A DNA stretch of 64,000 bases, from the NCBI GenBank assembly GCA_016709145.1, contig JADJEK010000024.1, forward strand, positions 332,393-396,392. The letters are read 5' to 3'. This DNA comes from Planctomycetota bacterium. Its GTDB lineage: Bacteria > Planctomycetota > B15-G4 > JADJEK01. Under the pieces are notes generated by a model. It searched no databases. It was not told the origin of the DNA and saw only the letters and a list, made by a program, of their open reading frames with translations. A program made the translations under genes and the position numbers. Of this stretch, positions 8,749 to 16,896 are shown piece by piece; position 1 is the first letter of the stretch, and the number at the start of each line of letters is the position of its first letter.

Positions 8749-9675
8749 ATGAACCGCCGCATCTTCCTTTCGACTTCCGCCGCCGCGACCGCCGCCGCGG
8801 CGTTCGGCACGAATGCATCGGCCGCGACGCAGGACGCGGCCGCGGGCCGTCCGTTCGCGCTCGACTACGCGCCGCACTTCGGGATGTTCGGCAACCACGC
8901 CGGCAACGACCCCATCGAGGAACTGCGCTTCATGCACGCGCAGGGCTTCCGCTCGATGGAGGACAACGGCATGTCCGGTCGCTCGGTCGACGAACAAGAG
9001 CGCATCGGCAAAGAGATGGAACGCCTCGGCATGCGCATGGGCGTGTTCGTCGGTGCGCCCGGCGTCGCGTTCGGCAACAACGGACTCGCGGCAGGCCGCA
9101 AGGACACGCGCGAGCAGTTCCTGGCCGAGATCAAGAACGCGCTCGAAGTGCAGAAGCGCGTGAACGCCAAGTGGTGCACGATCGTGCCGGGTGAGCTCGA
9201 TCACCGCCTCGAGATGGGGTACCAGACCGCGAACGTCGTCGACATCCTGCGACGTGGCGCGGAGCTGTGCGAGAAGACCGGCCTGATCATGGTGCTCGAG
9301 CCGCTGAATCCGTGGCGCGACCATCCCGGCATGTTCTTGTCGAAGATCCCGCAGGCCTTCGAGATCTGCCGCGCCGTCGATTCGCCGTCGTGCAAGATCC
9401 TGTTCGACATCTATCACCAGCAGATCAGCGAGGGGAATCTGATCCCCAACATCGACAAGGCCTGGAGCGAGATCGCCTACTTCCAGATCGGCGACAATCC
9501 CGGCCGCAACGAGCCGACGACGGGCGAGATCCACTACGGCAACGTGTTCCGCCACATCAAGGCGAAGGGCTACACGGGCGTGCTCGGCATGGAGCACGGC
9601 AACTCGAAGGACGGCAAGGAAGGCGAGCTCGCCGTGATCGCCGCCTATCGAGCGACCGACCCGCCGACCGCGTGA
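8749..9675 (+). CDS. Hydroxypyruvate isomerase-like TIM-barrel protein, Tat-exported
   Basis: 308 residues. It starts with a Tat-like signal (M-N-R-R-I-F-L-S-T-S then Ala-rich), cleaved near residue 26. The body is a xylose-isomerase-like TIM barrel of the hydroxypyruvate isomerase group. Likely metal ligands are E184 (V-L-E-P-L-N), D220 and H223 (F-D-I-Y-H-Q-Q) and E282 (G-M-E-H-G). It follows the oxidoreductase by 22 nt and probably forms an operon with it and the SUMF1-like gene. An aldose-ketose isomerisation of a small sugar acid outside the cytoplasm is inferred; substrate not determined. Confidence 0.9.
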   Translation: MNRRIFLSTSAAATAAAAFGTNASAATQDAAAGRPFALDYAPHFGMFGNHAGNDPIEELRFMHAQGFRSMEDNGMSGRSVDEQERIGKEMERLGMRMGVFVGAPGVAFGNNGLAAGRKDTREQFLAEIKNALEVQKRVNAKWCTIVPGELDHRLEMGYQTANVVDILRRGAELCEKTGLIMVLEPLNPWRDHPGMFLSKIPQAFEICRAVDSPSCKILFDIYHQQISEGNLIPNIDKAWSEIAYFQIGDNPGRNEPTTGEIHYGNVFRHIKAKGYTGVLGMEHGNSKDGKEGELAVIAAYRATDPPTA

Positions 9676-9732
9676 TCCCCACCGACTGACGACGCGCCAC
9701 TCCGACTAGTCGAAGAGCCTCGCCGTCGGCCG

Positions 9733-9762
9733 GGGGACAGAGCACATGAGGGGACTGTCCCC
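9733..9762 (-). repeat. REP-like palindrome, copy A
   Basis: A 30-bp element bounded by GGGGACAG and CTGTCCCC, oriented opposite to the copies around the RAYT gene at 57.9 kb. The internal GGGGACTGTCCCC is itself a palindrome. Followed directly by a partial repeat of the CCTCATG segment. Confidence 0.8.
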
Positions 9763-9788
9763 TCATGCCCCCTCGTACCGCACTAACG

Positions 9789-9818
9789 GGGGACAGAGCA
9801 GATGAGGGGACTGTCCCC
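9789..9818 (-). repeat. REP-like palindrome, copy B
   Basis: Same 30-bp family as copy A, 26 bp downstream and in the same orientation, so the two form a REP pair. It ends 31 bp before the regulator's operator-like dyad. Confidence 0.8.
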
Positions 9819-9848
9819 ATGCCCCGACCCTTGTCGCGCGACCTTATT

Positions 9849-9864
9849 GACAAACATCCTTGTC
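9849..9864 (+). promoter_or_regulatory. Operator-like dyad overlapping a TTGACA -35 element
   Basis: GACAA and TTGTC form a perfect inverted repeat with a 6-nt spacer. It overlaps TTGACA at 9847-9852 and lies 20-35 nt before the regulator ATG at 9884. ArsR-type regulators commonly bind such short dyads in their own promoter, so autoregulation is likely. Confidence 0.5.
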
Positions 9865-9883
9865 GAATGGCATCTTTGCGGCC

Positions 9884-10510
9884 ATGGACCAGGACACGAG
9901 TGTCGTCGAACTCGAGTGTGTCGCCGAACTGCCGCGCGCCGCCGTGCTGCTGCATCCGTTGCGGCTGAAGATCCTGCGCTCGTTCGATCAGCCGAAGTCG
10001 GCGACGGACGTCGCCGGCGAACTGCGCATGTCGCGGCAGCAGGTGAACTATCACGTCCAGCGCCTCGCACGCGCGCGCTTCCTGCGCAAGGCCGGCCGCC
10101 GCCAGAAGCGCGGCTTGCGTGATCAGTGCTTCGTGCAGAACGCGCGCAGTCTGCTGGTCCTGCCGCAAGTCCTCGGGCCGCTCGCTCCGAGTCCGACCGC
10201 GACGCGCAGCGCGCTCTCCGCCGCATACCTGCTGACGCTGACCGCGGTCGTGCAGAAGGAACTCGGAGTCGCACTCTCGGAAGCCGATGCCGCGCGCCAG
10301 ACGCTGGCCACGCTCGCGATCGACACCGAAGTGCGCTTCACGTCGCCCACGCAACGCGCGGAGTTCACGGCGGCCCTGCATGCGGCGATCACCGACGTCG
10401 TCGCGCGGCACTCGTCGCCGATGCACACGGCGTCCGGCGCGCGCGCCGCAGGCCGCCCGCACCGCGTCGTCGTCGGTGCTTACCCCATTCCCGCTGCGTT
10501 CGAACCCTGA
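9884..10510 (+). CDS. ArsR-like winged-helix transcriptional regulator
   Basis: 208 residues. The N-terminal 90 residues are a winged helix-turn-helix: L-H-P-L-R-L-K-I-L-R-S then S-A-T-D-V-A-G-E-L and the recognition helix S-R-Q-Q-V-N-Y-H-V-Q-R-L, followed by a basic wing. The remaining 110 residues are a helical region without recognised motif. ATG 9884 is preferred over TTG 9860, because the latter lies inside the operator-like dyad. The next gene, 13 nt downstream, encodes an SRPBCC/AHSA1 protein; ArsR-AHSA1 pairs are a common two-gene unit, so co-regulation of that gene is likely. The inducing ligand is unknown. Confidence 0.85.
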   Translation: MDQDTSVVELECVAELPRAAVLLHPLRLKILRSFDQPKSATDVAGELRMSRQQVNYHVQRLARARFLRKAGRRQKRGLRDQCFVQNARSLLVLPQVLGPLAPSPTATRSALSAAYLLTLTAVVQKELGVALSEADAARQTLATLAIDTEVRFTSPTQRAEFTAALHAAITDVVARHSSPMHTASGARAAGRPHRVVVGAYPIPAAFEP

Positions 10511-10523
10511 CCAGGAGTCCCAC

Positions 10524-11339
10524 ATGTCCGCTCGCAAACACCACGGCCGCATCGTCGACAAGGAGATCGCGATCCGCGCGACACCGGCGCAGGTCTATGC
10601 CTCGTTCGCGGATGCGCGCGCGATCGCGCGCTGGTTCGTCGACGCCGCCGAAGGCGTCGCGAAGCCGGGCGAACTCGTGACGTGGATCTTCCGCGACATG
10701 AACTTCCGTCTACCGGTGCCGATCATCGACGCGAAGCCGAACACGGAGTTCGTGACCGGAGGCGAGATCCCCGGGCGCTTGCCCGCGTTGATGGAGGTGT
10801 TCATCCGCGCGGCCGACGGGGGCGAGACGCGAGTGCGGCTCGTGAACTCCGGCTTCGCGGACGGCGCGCAATGGGACGAGGAGTACCAAGGCGTCGACTC
10901 GGGCTGGACCATGGCTCTTGCGACTCTGAAGTACGCGCTCGAGCGTCATCCCGACCGCGACCGCACCCACGTGATGTCGATGCAGCCCGCGACCGTCGAC
11001 ATGACGCGCTTGCGCTCGCTGTACACGACCGCGGCGGGGCTCGGCGCGTGGCTCGGCAGCGACGTGCGGATCGAGGGGCCGAGCCTCGGTGGTGGCGTGG
11101 CGTACTCACTGAACACGCGAGCGCTCGGACCGATGTCCGGTCGCGTACTCGCCGACACCGGACGCGAACTGCTGCTCGAGTGGAAGGAGCAGGACGCGGT
11201 CCTCGGCTTGAAGGTGTTCGCGGCCGGACCCGCGCGGATGATCTGCCTCGACTTCAGCACCTGGAAGCCGAGCCCCACGTTCCTCACTCAGGGCGCACTC
11301 GACGGCATGCTCGCCGCGCTTGCTCGCGCACTGGCCTGA
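10524..11339 (+). CDS. Tandem SRPBCC (AHSA1-like) domain protein
   Basis: 271 residues from ATG 10524, with CAGGAG upstream. The first half (about 5-145) is an AHSA1-type START-like domain: E-I-A-I-R-A-T-P-A-Q-V-Y, F-A-D-A-R-A-I-A-R-W-F, and a closing G-W-T-M-A-L-A-T-L helix. The second half (about 155-271) looks like a second, more diverged SRPBCC fold that ends in L-D-G-M-L-A-A-L-A-R. Such proteins bind hydrophobic ligands in a deep cavity; in ArsR pairs they are usually the regulated output. Substrate unknown. A perfect 16-bp hairpin follows, shared with the convergent epimerase gene. Confidence 0.85.
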   Translation: MSARKHHGRIVDKEIAIRATPAQVYASFADARAIARWFVDAAEGVAKPGELVTWIFRDMNFRLPVPIIDAKPNTEFVTGGEIPGRLPALMEVFIRAADGGETRVRLVNSGFADGAQWDEEYQGVDSGWTMALATLKYALERHPDRDRTHVMSMQPATVDMTRLRSLYTTAAGLGAWLGSDVRIEGPSLGGGVAYSLNTRALGPMSGRVLADTGRELLLEWKEQDAVLGLKVFAAGPARMICLDFSTWKPSPTFLTQGALDGMLAALARALA

Positions 11340-11365
11340 ACGATCGTCGACCCTCGGCGGAACGA

Positions 11366-11402
11366 ACACGGCGCGCGCACCGAGTGGGTGCGCGCGCCGT
11401 GT
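11366..11402. terminator. Bidirectional terminator-like hairpin
   Basis: A perfect 16-bp inverted repeat (ACACGGCGCGCGCACC and its complement) with the 5-nt loop GAGTG, midway between two convergent genes that end at 11339 and 11440. Its position and strength suit a two-way transcription stop. Confidence 0.65.
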
Positions 11403-11439
11403 CGTCGTTTCGGATCGACGCGACGTCGGTGGGGCCGGG

Positions 11440-12621
11440 TCAGCCGCCGGCTTTGGTCGCTCCGGCCTTCGCGGCCGCGTAGGCCTCGAGAGCACGCGTT
11501 TCGATCTCCGGGGTCAGGCCGGCGCGCATGTCCTTCATGCGCGGGATCGTCTCCATGGCCATCTTGCGCCACTCCAAGGTGTCGACGATGGTCGACTCGA
11601 TCGAGCGGAAGCGCATGCCGGCCGCGATGGCGCGCTCGTTCTTCCAGGTGTGGAAGCCCTTCGACGCGCCTTCGTACGCGGCCCAGATCGGCAGGTCGAA
11701 CGCTTCCTTGCGCGCCGCGGCTTCCTCGCCGTACTTCGCCAGGAACGGTGCATCGACCCAGATGAACTCCGCGTCGCTCTTCGTCACGCGCTTCGAGGTG
11801 TCGAGCACTTCGCCCATCGTCAAGCGGCGGTCCGGGCCGACCGCGTTGAACACGCCGAAGCGGTCGTTCTCGGCGACCTTCAACATGAAGTCGGTGAGGT
11901 CGCGCACGTCGATGACCTGGATCGGATCGGTCGGGTTGCCGGGCGCGAGCATCTTGCCGCCCTTCGCGACGCGCCACGGCCAGTAGGTGAAGCGATCGGT
12001 CCAGTCCTCCGGCCCGACGATGTAACCCGGGCGGATCACCGTGCAGCGGCCCGGGAAGGCAGCTTCCGACTCGCGCTCGCAAAGCGCCTTGAGCGCGCCG
12101 TAGTACTGATAGTTCTCGCCCATCGTCTCGAGCGTCGGGTCCGCCATGGTGGCGAGCTTCGCGGTCTCGTCGAGGTCCTCGACCGCGTTGGTCTCTTCGG
12201 CGTACGCCGAGATCGAGGACGTGAACACGTAGTGCCCGCACGTCTTCGCGAGCGCTTCGGCACTGGCCTTGACGTGGAGCGGGTAGTAGCCGCAATCGTC
12301 GAAACAGACGTCGAACGACTTGCCGACCAGTGCCTTCACGCCCTCGTCCTTGCTGGGATCGCGGTCGCCGATCAGGCGTGGGACGTCGGGGAACAACTCG
12401 GTGCGGGTCTTGCCACGGTTGAACAGCGTCACGCTGTGACCGCGTTCGAGCGCCGAGTGCACCAGCGACGGACCGATCAGGCCGGTGCCGCCGAGCACCA
12501 GGATGTTCAGCTTCTTCGAGGGAACGTCCTCGCGCGTGAACAGCGACGGGACGCAACCGGTCAACATCGCGGCCGAACCGGCGACCGCACCCTTCAACAA
12601 CGAACGACGGGAACTCTGCAC
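11440..12621 (-). CDS. NAD-dependent epimerase/dehydratase-like lipoprotein
   Basis: 393 residues. The N-terminus combines a Tat motif (S-R-R-S-L-L-K at 4-10) with a lipobox (L-T-G-C, C23), so it is probably a Tat-exported lipoprotein. The mature part is an extended SDR: nucleotide-binding G-G-T-G-L-I-G at 44-50 and Y174-x-x-x-K178 as catalytic pair. The C-terminal half contains W-P-W and substrate-lobe segments typical of isoflavone-reductase or epimerase-like members. Exported SDR proteins of this type are common in Planctomycetota; the substrate is unknown. GGAGGAG precedes the start with normal spacing on the minus strand. Confidence 0.88.
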   Translation of the reverse strand: MQSSRRSLLKGAVAGSAAMLTGCVPSLFTREDVPSKKLNILVLGGTGLIGPSLVHSALERGHSVTLFNRGKTRTELFPDVPRLIGDRDPSKDEGVKALVGKSFDVCFDDCGYYPLHVKASAEALAKTCGHYVFTSSISAYAEETNAVEDLDETAKLATMADPTLETMGENYQYYGALKALCERESEAAFPGRCTVIRPGYIVGPEDWTDRFTYWPWRVAKGGKMLAPGNPTDPIQVIDVRDLTDFMLKVAENDRFGVFNAVGPDRRLTMGEVLDTSKRVTKSDAEFIWVDAPFLAKYGEEAAARKEAFDLPIWAAYEGASKGFHTWKNERAIAAGMRFRSIESTIVDTLEWRKMAMETIPRMKDMRAGLTPEIETRALEAYAAAKAGATKAGG

Positions 12622-12687
12622 GATCTCCTCCGGGTCAGCGTGTAGCGATGATCCGGATGATACGGAGCCAGCCGCGCGTGCGTTGGA

Positions 12688-14382
12688 TCAGCGTTTCGAG
12701 CCCGACTCCGCCGGCGCCGGAGCCTCCGCGTCCTTCTTCTTCTCGCGCTCCTTGCGGTCGAGCTCTTCCTGGAACTTCCGCATCTCGAGCACCTGCTTGC
12801 GGCGTTCGAAGTCGGCGACGCTGATGTACCCCTGCTGCACCAACTGCTCGAGCATCTCGATCGTGTCCTCGATCTCCGCTGGCTTCATGCCCTGCGTGAC
12901 GACCTCGCGGATCGCCAGAGCGGCATCCCATTGCATCGTCAGGCGTGGCCTGATGCGCTCGATCAACTCCTGTTGCTGTGCGGCGAGATCGACGCGCTCG
13001 TGCGGATCGTTGGTCAAGTCGAAGAGCTGCGGCTTCGTCGACACGATCGCTTTCATGCCGAGCGGATCGTTCTTGAGGTCGTAGTACGGCTCGCCGGGCG
13101 CGACGCGACCGAGATGTCCATCCATCAGGGCCTGGACGCCGATCTTGCAGCCGTCGATGTACTTCAGGTTCTCGCGCCGCACGTAGTTCGTGACGCCGTC
13201 CATGCCCTCGGACTTGTGGTCGGCGAAGTTCGGCGATTCGCCCAGCGCGACGCGCGGCTCGGTGTCGCGATCGAGCAACGCGTCCTCGAGATCGATGCCC
13301 TCGACTTGGATCGGAGTGTCGATCTCGCACGCGGCGCAGATCGTCGGGTACAGGTCGATGAGCCGCACGACGTCGGCGTTACGCACGCCCGCGAAGCGTC
13401 CGCCAGGGAACTTCACGATCAACGGCACGCGCACTTCTTCTTCGTAGAGCGTCAGCCCATGGCCCGCGTAGACGCCGTGATCGAGGAAGGACTCGCCGTG
13501 GTCCGAGGTGATGATCACGAGCGCGGTGTCGAGGAGTCCCAACGTCTCCAGCGTCGTCAGTAATTCACCGAGCCGCTGGTCGACGAAGCGGATCGTCGCG
13601 TCGTACGCATCGATCAGTTCATCGATCGAGGCGTATTGATCGAGCTTCATGTAGTCGTGGATGCGGAACTTCTTCAACCGCGCGATCGGGTCGGGGAACG
13701 CGCGCGCGCCTTCCGGCACGACCGCCGTCGTTCCCGCCAAGGCCGCCTTCGCATCGTCGTCGGTGACGTACGGCGCGTGGCAATCGAACGTGTGGAAGAA
13801 CAGGAAGAAGCGGTCGCGCTGGCGCTGGAAGATCCAGTCCTTCAGTTGTTGCGATCTGCGGCGGAACCCGTTGTTCGCCACCCAACCCGGCTGTGCCTTG
13901 TCGTCGTAGACGTCGAAGCCGGCGTCGAATCCGTGGCGCGACTCGAGGAAGCCGCCGTCGGTGAACCCAGCGGTCTTGAAGCCGGTGCTTTGCAGGCGTT
14001 CGGCGATCGTGACGTAATTCTCGGCCAGGCGATCCTGGTGGTAGCGCACGTTGTGCGACAGCGGATGCATGCCGGTCATCATCGTCATGTGCGACGGCAG
14101 CGTGTACGGCGCCTGCGACATCGCGTTCGTGAACACGGTCGACTTCGCCGCGAACGCATCGAGGTTCGGCGTGGTGGGTCGCGGATACCCGTACAGGCTC
14201 ATGTGGTCCTGACGCAGCGTGTCGAGCGAGATCAGGATCACGCGGTCCGCGCGCACGCGGACGTCCGGCTGCTTCTCGGGGATCGACGGCCGCGACGCCA
14301 GGAACATGCCGACGGCCGCGGCCGCGAGGGCCAGCGCCGTGACGAGGACGAGCGGAGTGGAGGGAGAGAGAGGTGATCGCAT
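12688..14382 (-). CDS. Membrane-anchored sulfatase-superfamily hydrolase
   Basis: 564 residues from ATG 14382. An N-terminal transmembrane helix (about 9-30) anchors an alkaline-phosphatase/sulfatase fold: metal-binding L-D-T-L-R-Q-D-H at 53-60, the active-site segment T-L-P-S-H at 94-98, and I-T-S-D-H-G-E further on. The nucleophile position holds Thr94 rather than the Cys or Ser that is converted to formylglycine, as in phospho-transferring relatives; sulfatase activity is therefore doubtful. The last 60 residues are a charged helical segment rich in Lys/Glu, probably coiled coil. TTACCCT lies just upstream, compatible with a leaderless start. Confidence 0.85.
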   Translation of the reverse strand: MRSPLSPSTPLVLVTALALAAAAVGMFLASRPSIPEKQPDVRVRADRVILISLDTLRQDHMSLYGYPRPTTPNLDAFAAKSTVFTNAMSQAPYTLPSHMTMMTGMHPLSHNVRYHQDRLAENYVTIAERLQSTGFKTAGFTDGGFLESRHGFDAGFDVYDDKAQPGWVANNGFRRRSQQLKDWIFQRQRDRFFLFFHTFDCHAPYVTDDDAKAALAGTTAVVPEGARAFPDPIARLKKFRIHDYMKLDQYASIDELIDAYDATIRFVDQRLGELLTTLETLGLLDTALVIITSDHGESFLDHGVYAGHGLTLYEEEVRVPLIVKFPGGRFAGVRNADVVRLIDLYPTICAACEIDTPIQVEGIDLEDALLDRDTEPRVALGESPNFADHKSEGMDGVTNYVRRENLKYIDGCKIGVQALMDGHLGRVAPGEPYYDLKNDPLGMKAIVSTKPQLFDLTNDPHERVDLAAQQQELIERIRPRLTMQWDAALAIREVVTQGMKPAEIEDTIEMLEQLVQQGYISVADFERRKQVLEMRKFQEELDRKEREKKKDAEAPAPAESGSKR

Positions 14383-14390
14383 TCGTCCGG

Positions 14391-14396
14391 AGGGTA
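14391..14396 (-). promoter_or_regulatory. Candidate -10 element of the sulfatase-like gene
   Basis: Reads TACCCT on the minus strand, 8 nt before the ATG at 14382, with no Shine-Dalgarno sequence between. Suggests a leaderless transcript. Confidence 0.35.
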
Positions 14397-14500
14397 ACAG
14401 GCAACCGCACGACGCGAAGCAGGCGTTTCCGCGGCCGACGCACGCTCGCCGGGGGACCACTTCGGACGAGTTGGTTGCACCCGGAGATCGTGAAGTTCGA

Positions 14501-15019
14501 TCAACCTCGTTTCTTCTTCACGAACGTGCCGAGCTTCTGGTTCTTCACCACTCCAGGGAACTGCAAGACCATGTTGTGCATGGCGAGGTAGACGCCGGGC
14601 GCGACGATCTGCACGGCGAGCAGGGCCTCGGTGAGGTTTTGCAGCGCGTCGGTCGACCGCAACTCGTACGGCCGCATCGCGCCGGTGAGGACGATCGGGA
14701 CGCGCGGTGTCTGCAGTTGTTCGACGATGCGATCGCCGGTGTTCGCGAGGCGGTCGGTGCCGTGCACGATCACGATCCCATCGTGGATCTGCGCGAGCTC
14801 GCCCGCGGTCTCGGCGATCGCCGTGTGGTCTTCCGGCGTCATCTCGAGGCTGTCCTTGTTCATCAAGGACACGCGTTCGACCTCGACACCACGCAATTCG
14901 AGCGAGGCGAGCATCACGTCGAGCACGGAGACTTTGTTGGCGAGGATCCCCGACAGCTCGTCGTAGGTCTTCTCGATCGTGCCGCCGGTGGAGATGAGAG
15001 CGACGGTCTTCTTCGGCAT
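14501..15019 (-). CDS. Single-domain asparaginase-like protein
   Basis: 172 residues, about half the length of type I/II L-asparaginases. It contains only the N-terminal domain: S-T-G-G-T-I at 10-15 with nucleophile candidate T14, H-G-T-D at 86-89 and L-T-G-A-M-R-P later. The residue after H-G-T-D is Arg where Thr is usual. It ends in a basic K-K-K-R-G tail and a regular stop. Short asparaginase-domain proteins of this size occur in other bacteria, so it is probably a genuine protein, not a broken gene. Whether it hydrolyses asparagine without the C-terminal domain is unclear. Confidence 0.8.
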   Translation of the reverse strand: MPKKTVALISTGGTIEKTYDELSGILANKVSVLDVMLASLELRGVEVERVSLMNKDSLEMTPEDHTAIAETAGELAQIHDGIVIVHGTDRLANTGDRIVEQLQTPRVPIVLTGAMRPYELRSTDALQNLTEALLAVQIVAPGVYLAMHNMVLQFPGVVKNQKLGTFVKKKRG

Positions 15020-15191
15020 GGCGAGGGGAACTCGTGGCGTTTCCGGGACGGCGATCTTCTACCAGGGCGCGCGTCGCGGCGTTCGTGCTCACTCGTGCAC
15101 GAACGAAGCCGAACGGCGCGCCCGGGCGCCGCTCGGCCACCACGCGGAACGCCCGCGCGGGTTTCTCGATGCGTTGTTCGGATGACCGCGA

Positions 15192-15962
15192 TCAGTTCGG
15201 CTCGACGTCGACGTTCGCGCCGCCGCTTTGGAACTGCACCTGATCGAGGACGGCGAAGGTGCCGTCGTTGGCCAGATCGAGGCGATTCGCGAGCAGGACC
15301 GCGATGCGCAGTTCGACGCCGTTCGCGAGATTCGCGATGCCGTGCTCGCCGTTCTTCGGGACCAGGGCGTCGGTCAGGCGCGTCCCGGACGCCGTCGATT
15401 CGAGTCGGATGCCGTCGCGCAGGTTGCGCGTCGAGGTGAAGCACTCGATGTCGCATCCGACACGCAGGACGCACAGGCTGTGACGCACGTTGTCCTTGGC
15501 GAGGTTGTCGAACATCGTGACGTCGTCGCGGTGCAGGTCGAAGCCCGCCGCGCCCTCGTTCGAGCAGCGCTGCGCCACGTTGCGGGCGACCGGCGTGCTG
15601 CCGGAGCCCGCTCCGATGCGGATGCCGGCCGCACTCCCGATCTTCACGCGGTTGTCGGTGACGACGGACTGGAGCGCGGCCTCGATCGTGATCGCCGGGC
15701 CGTCGCCGCCCGATCCGAGTTCACGGCCATCGACGATTACGCTGCCGACCCCGCGCAGTTCGAGGCCGTCCTTGCCGAGGATGCGCAGCGTCTCGACGTA
15801 GATGCCGGCCTTGAGGACGATCGTGTCGTCGGCGTCGGCGAGATCGATCGGGTCCTGGATGCTCGTGAGCGGTCCGTTGGAGGCGACGAACAGGGTCTTC
15901 GCGTCGAGCGTCGGGACCAGCAGGGCGGCGGACGCGACCGCGAGGAGACGGGTGATGGTCAT
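15192..15962 (-). CDS. Secreted right-handed beta-helix protein
   Basis: 256 residues. ATG 15962 is chosen since GGAGG lies 6 nt upstream; an upstream in-frame GTG is part of that ribosome binding site. A signal peptide covers about residues 1-21 (cleavage near L-D-A-K). The rest has the short hydrophobic beta-strand repeats of a pectate-lyase-like parallel beta-helix (A-G-I-Y-V-E-T-L, G-V-G-S-V-I-V-D-G, N-R-V-K-I-G-S-A-A-G-I-R-I). No catalytic Lys/Arg/Asp cluster of polysaccharide lyases is recognisable. It is probably a surface or carbohydrate-related protein. Confidence 0.75.
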   Translation of the reverse strand: MTITRLLAVASAALLVPTLDAKTLFVASNGPLTSIQDPIDLADADDTIVLKAGIYVETLRILGKDGLELRGVGSVIVDGRELGSGGDGPAITIEAALQSVVTDNRVKIGSAAGIRIGAGSGSTPVARNVAQRCSNEGAAGFDLHRDDVTMFDNLAKDNVRHSLCVLRVGCDIECFTSTRNLRDGIRLESTASGTRLTDALVPKNGEHGIANLANGVELRIAVLLANRLDLANDGTFAVLDQVQFQSGGANVDVEPN

Positions 15963-16120
15963 GGGAACCTCCACGCACGGAGGCGACGTGGCCGGCCGTC
16001 CCCGACAGCGATTTCGCGATTCCCGAGCCGGACCTTGCCGCGCCGCCCAGGGGACGGGAAGATCCCGGCCCCTCGCGCCGCAGGAGCGCGCCCCAGCATC
16101 GCCCCCCCCGGAACCTCGCC

Positions 16121-16861
16121 ATGCACAAGAAGGCTCATCAGATCCCGAGCGTCGCGATGGGACGCAAGATCTACCTCTGGCAATACGGCGACTTCGGCAT
16201 GCCGTTGCTCGTGTTCCCCTCCGCGGCCGGCATGGCGCACGAGTGGGAGGCGCACGGCGTCATCGACGCGCTCGCGCACCACGTCGAGGGCGGCAAGATC
16301 AAGTTCTACTGCATCGAGTCGAACGTCGCCGAAGCGTGGACGCGCAAGGAGAACGACCCGGCGTGGCGCATCCAACGCCACCTCGCCTACGAGCGCTTCG
16401 TCGTCGAAGAGCTGGTCCCGTTCATCCGACTCGATTGCAAAACGCCCAACATCCCGATCGCGGTGACCGGCTGTTCCCTCGGCGCGTTCTACGCCGCGAA
16501 CTTCGCGCTGAAGTACCCCGAGACGTTCCGCTACGCACTGTGCATGTCGGGTCGCTACGACATCACGAGCTTCAACGGACTGCAGTCGATCGACGTCTAC
16601 TACAACAACCCGATGGCGTACGTCGGCAACATGAACGGCGACCACCTCGAACGCGTGCGCGGCAATACGTATCTGCAACTCGTGTGCGGCCGTGGCAAGT
16701 GGGAGGACGGCAACTGGCAGGACACCGAGAAGCTCGGGCACCTGCTGCGCGGCAAGGGCATCCCGGCCGCGGCCGATCTGTGGGGCGAGGACGTCCACCA
16801 CGAGTGGGGCTGGTGGATCAAGCAGGCCGACCATTACCTCGGTCGACGATTCAAGGGCTGA
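16121..16861 (+). CDS. Esterase-family alpha/beta hydrolase
   Basis: 246 residues. The nucleophile elbow reads G-C-S-L-G-A-F in the middle of the protein; a late D-V-H-H-E-W-G supplies a plausible His and the preceding loops an acid. It resembles the D-type esterase group (PF00756) that includes mycolyltransferase-like and enterochelin-esterase-like proteins. No signal peptide is visible, so it is probably cytoplasmic. No Shine-Dalgarno sequence precedes ATG 16121. Convergent with the following SDR gene and separated from it by a hairpin. Substrate unknown. Confidence 0.88.
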   Translation: MHKKAHQIPSVAMGRKIYLWQYGDFGMPLLVFPSAAGMAHEWEAHGVIDALAHHVEGGKIKFYCIESNVAEAWTRKENDPAWRIQRHLAYERFVVEELVPFIRLDCKTPNIPIAVTGCSLGAFYAANFALKYPETFRYALCMSGRYDITSFNGLQSIDVYYNNPMAYVGNMNGDHLERVRGNTYLQLVCGRGKWEDGNWQDTEKLGHLLRGKGIPAAADLWGEDVHHEWGWWIKQADHYLGRRFKG

Positions 16862-16871
16862 TCGCGGTCGA

Positions 16872-16896
16872 ATCGAGCGGCTTCGCCGCCTTCGAT
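16872..16896. terminator. Hairpin between convergent genes
   Basis: Arms ATCGA-GCGGC and GCCGC-CT-TCGAT around a TTC loop, between stops at 16861 and 16896. Likely a two-way terminator, partly overlapping the last codon of the SDR gene. Confidence 0.45.

Noticed and set aside
14501..15019. Asparaginase as a truncated pseudogene
   Set aside because: It has a regular start and stop and no remaining C-terminal domain downstream; single-domain relatives are known.
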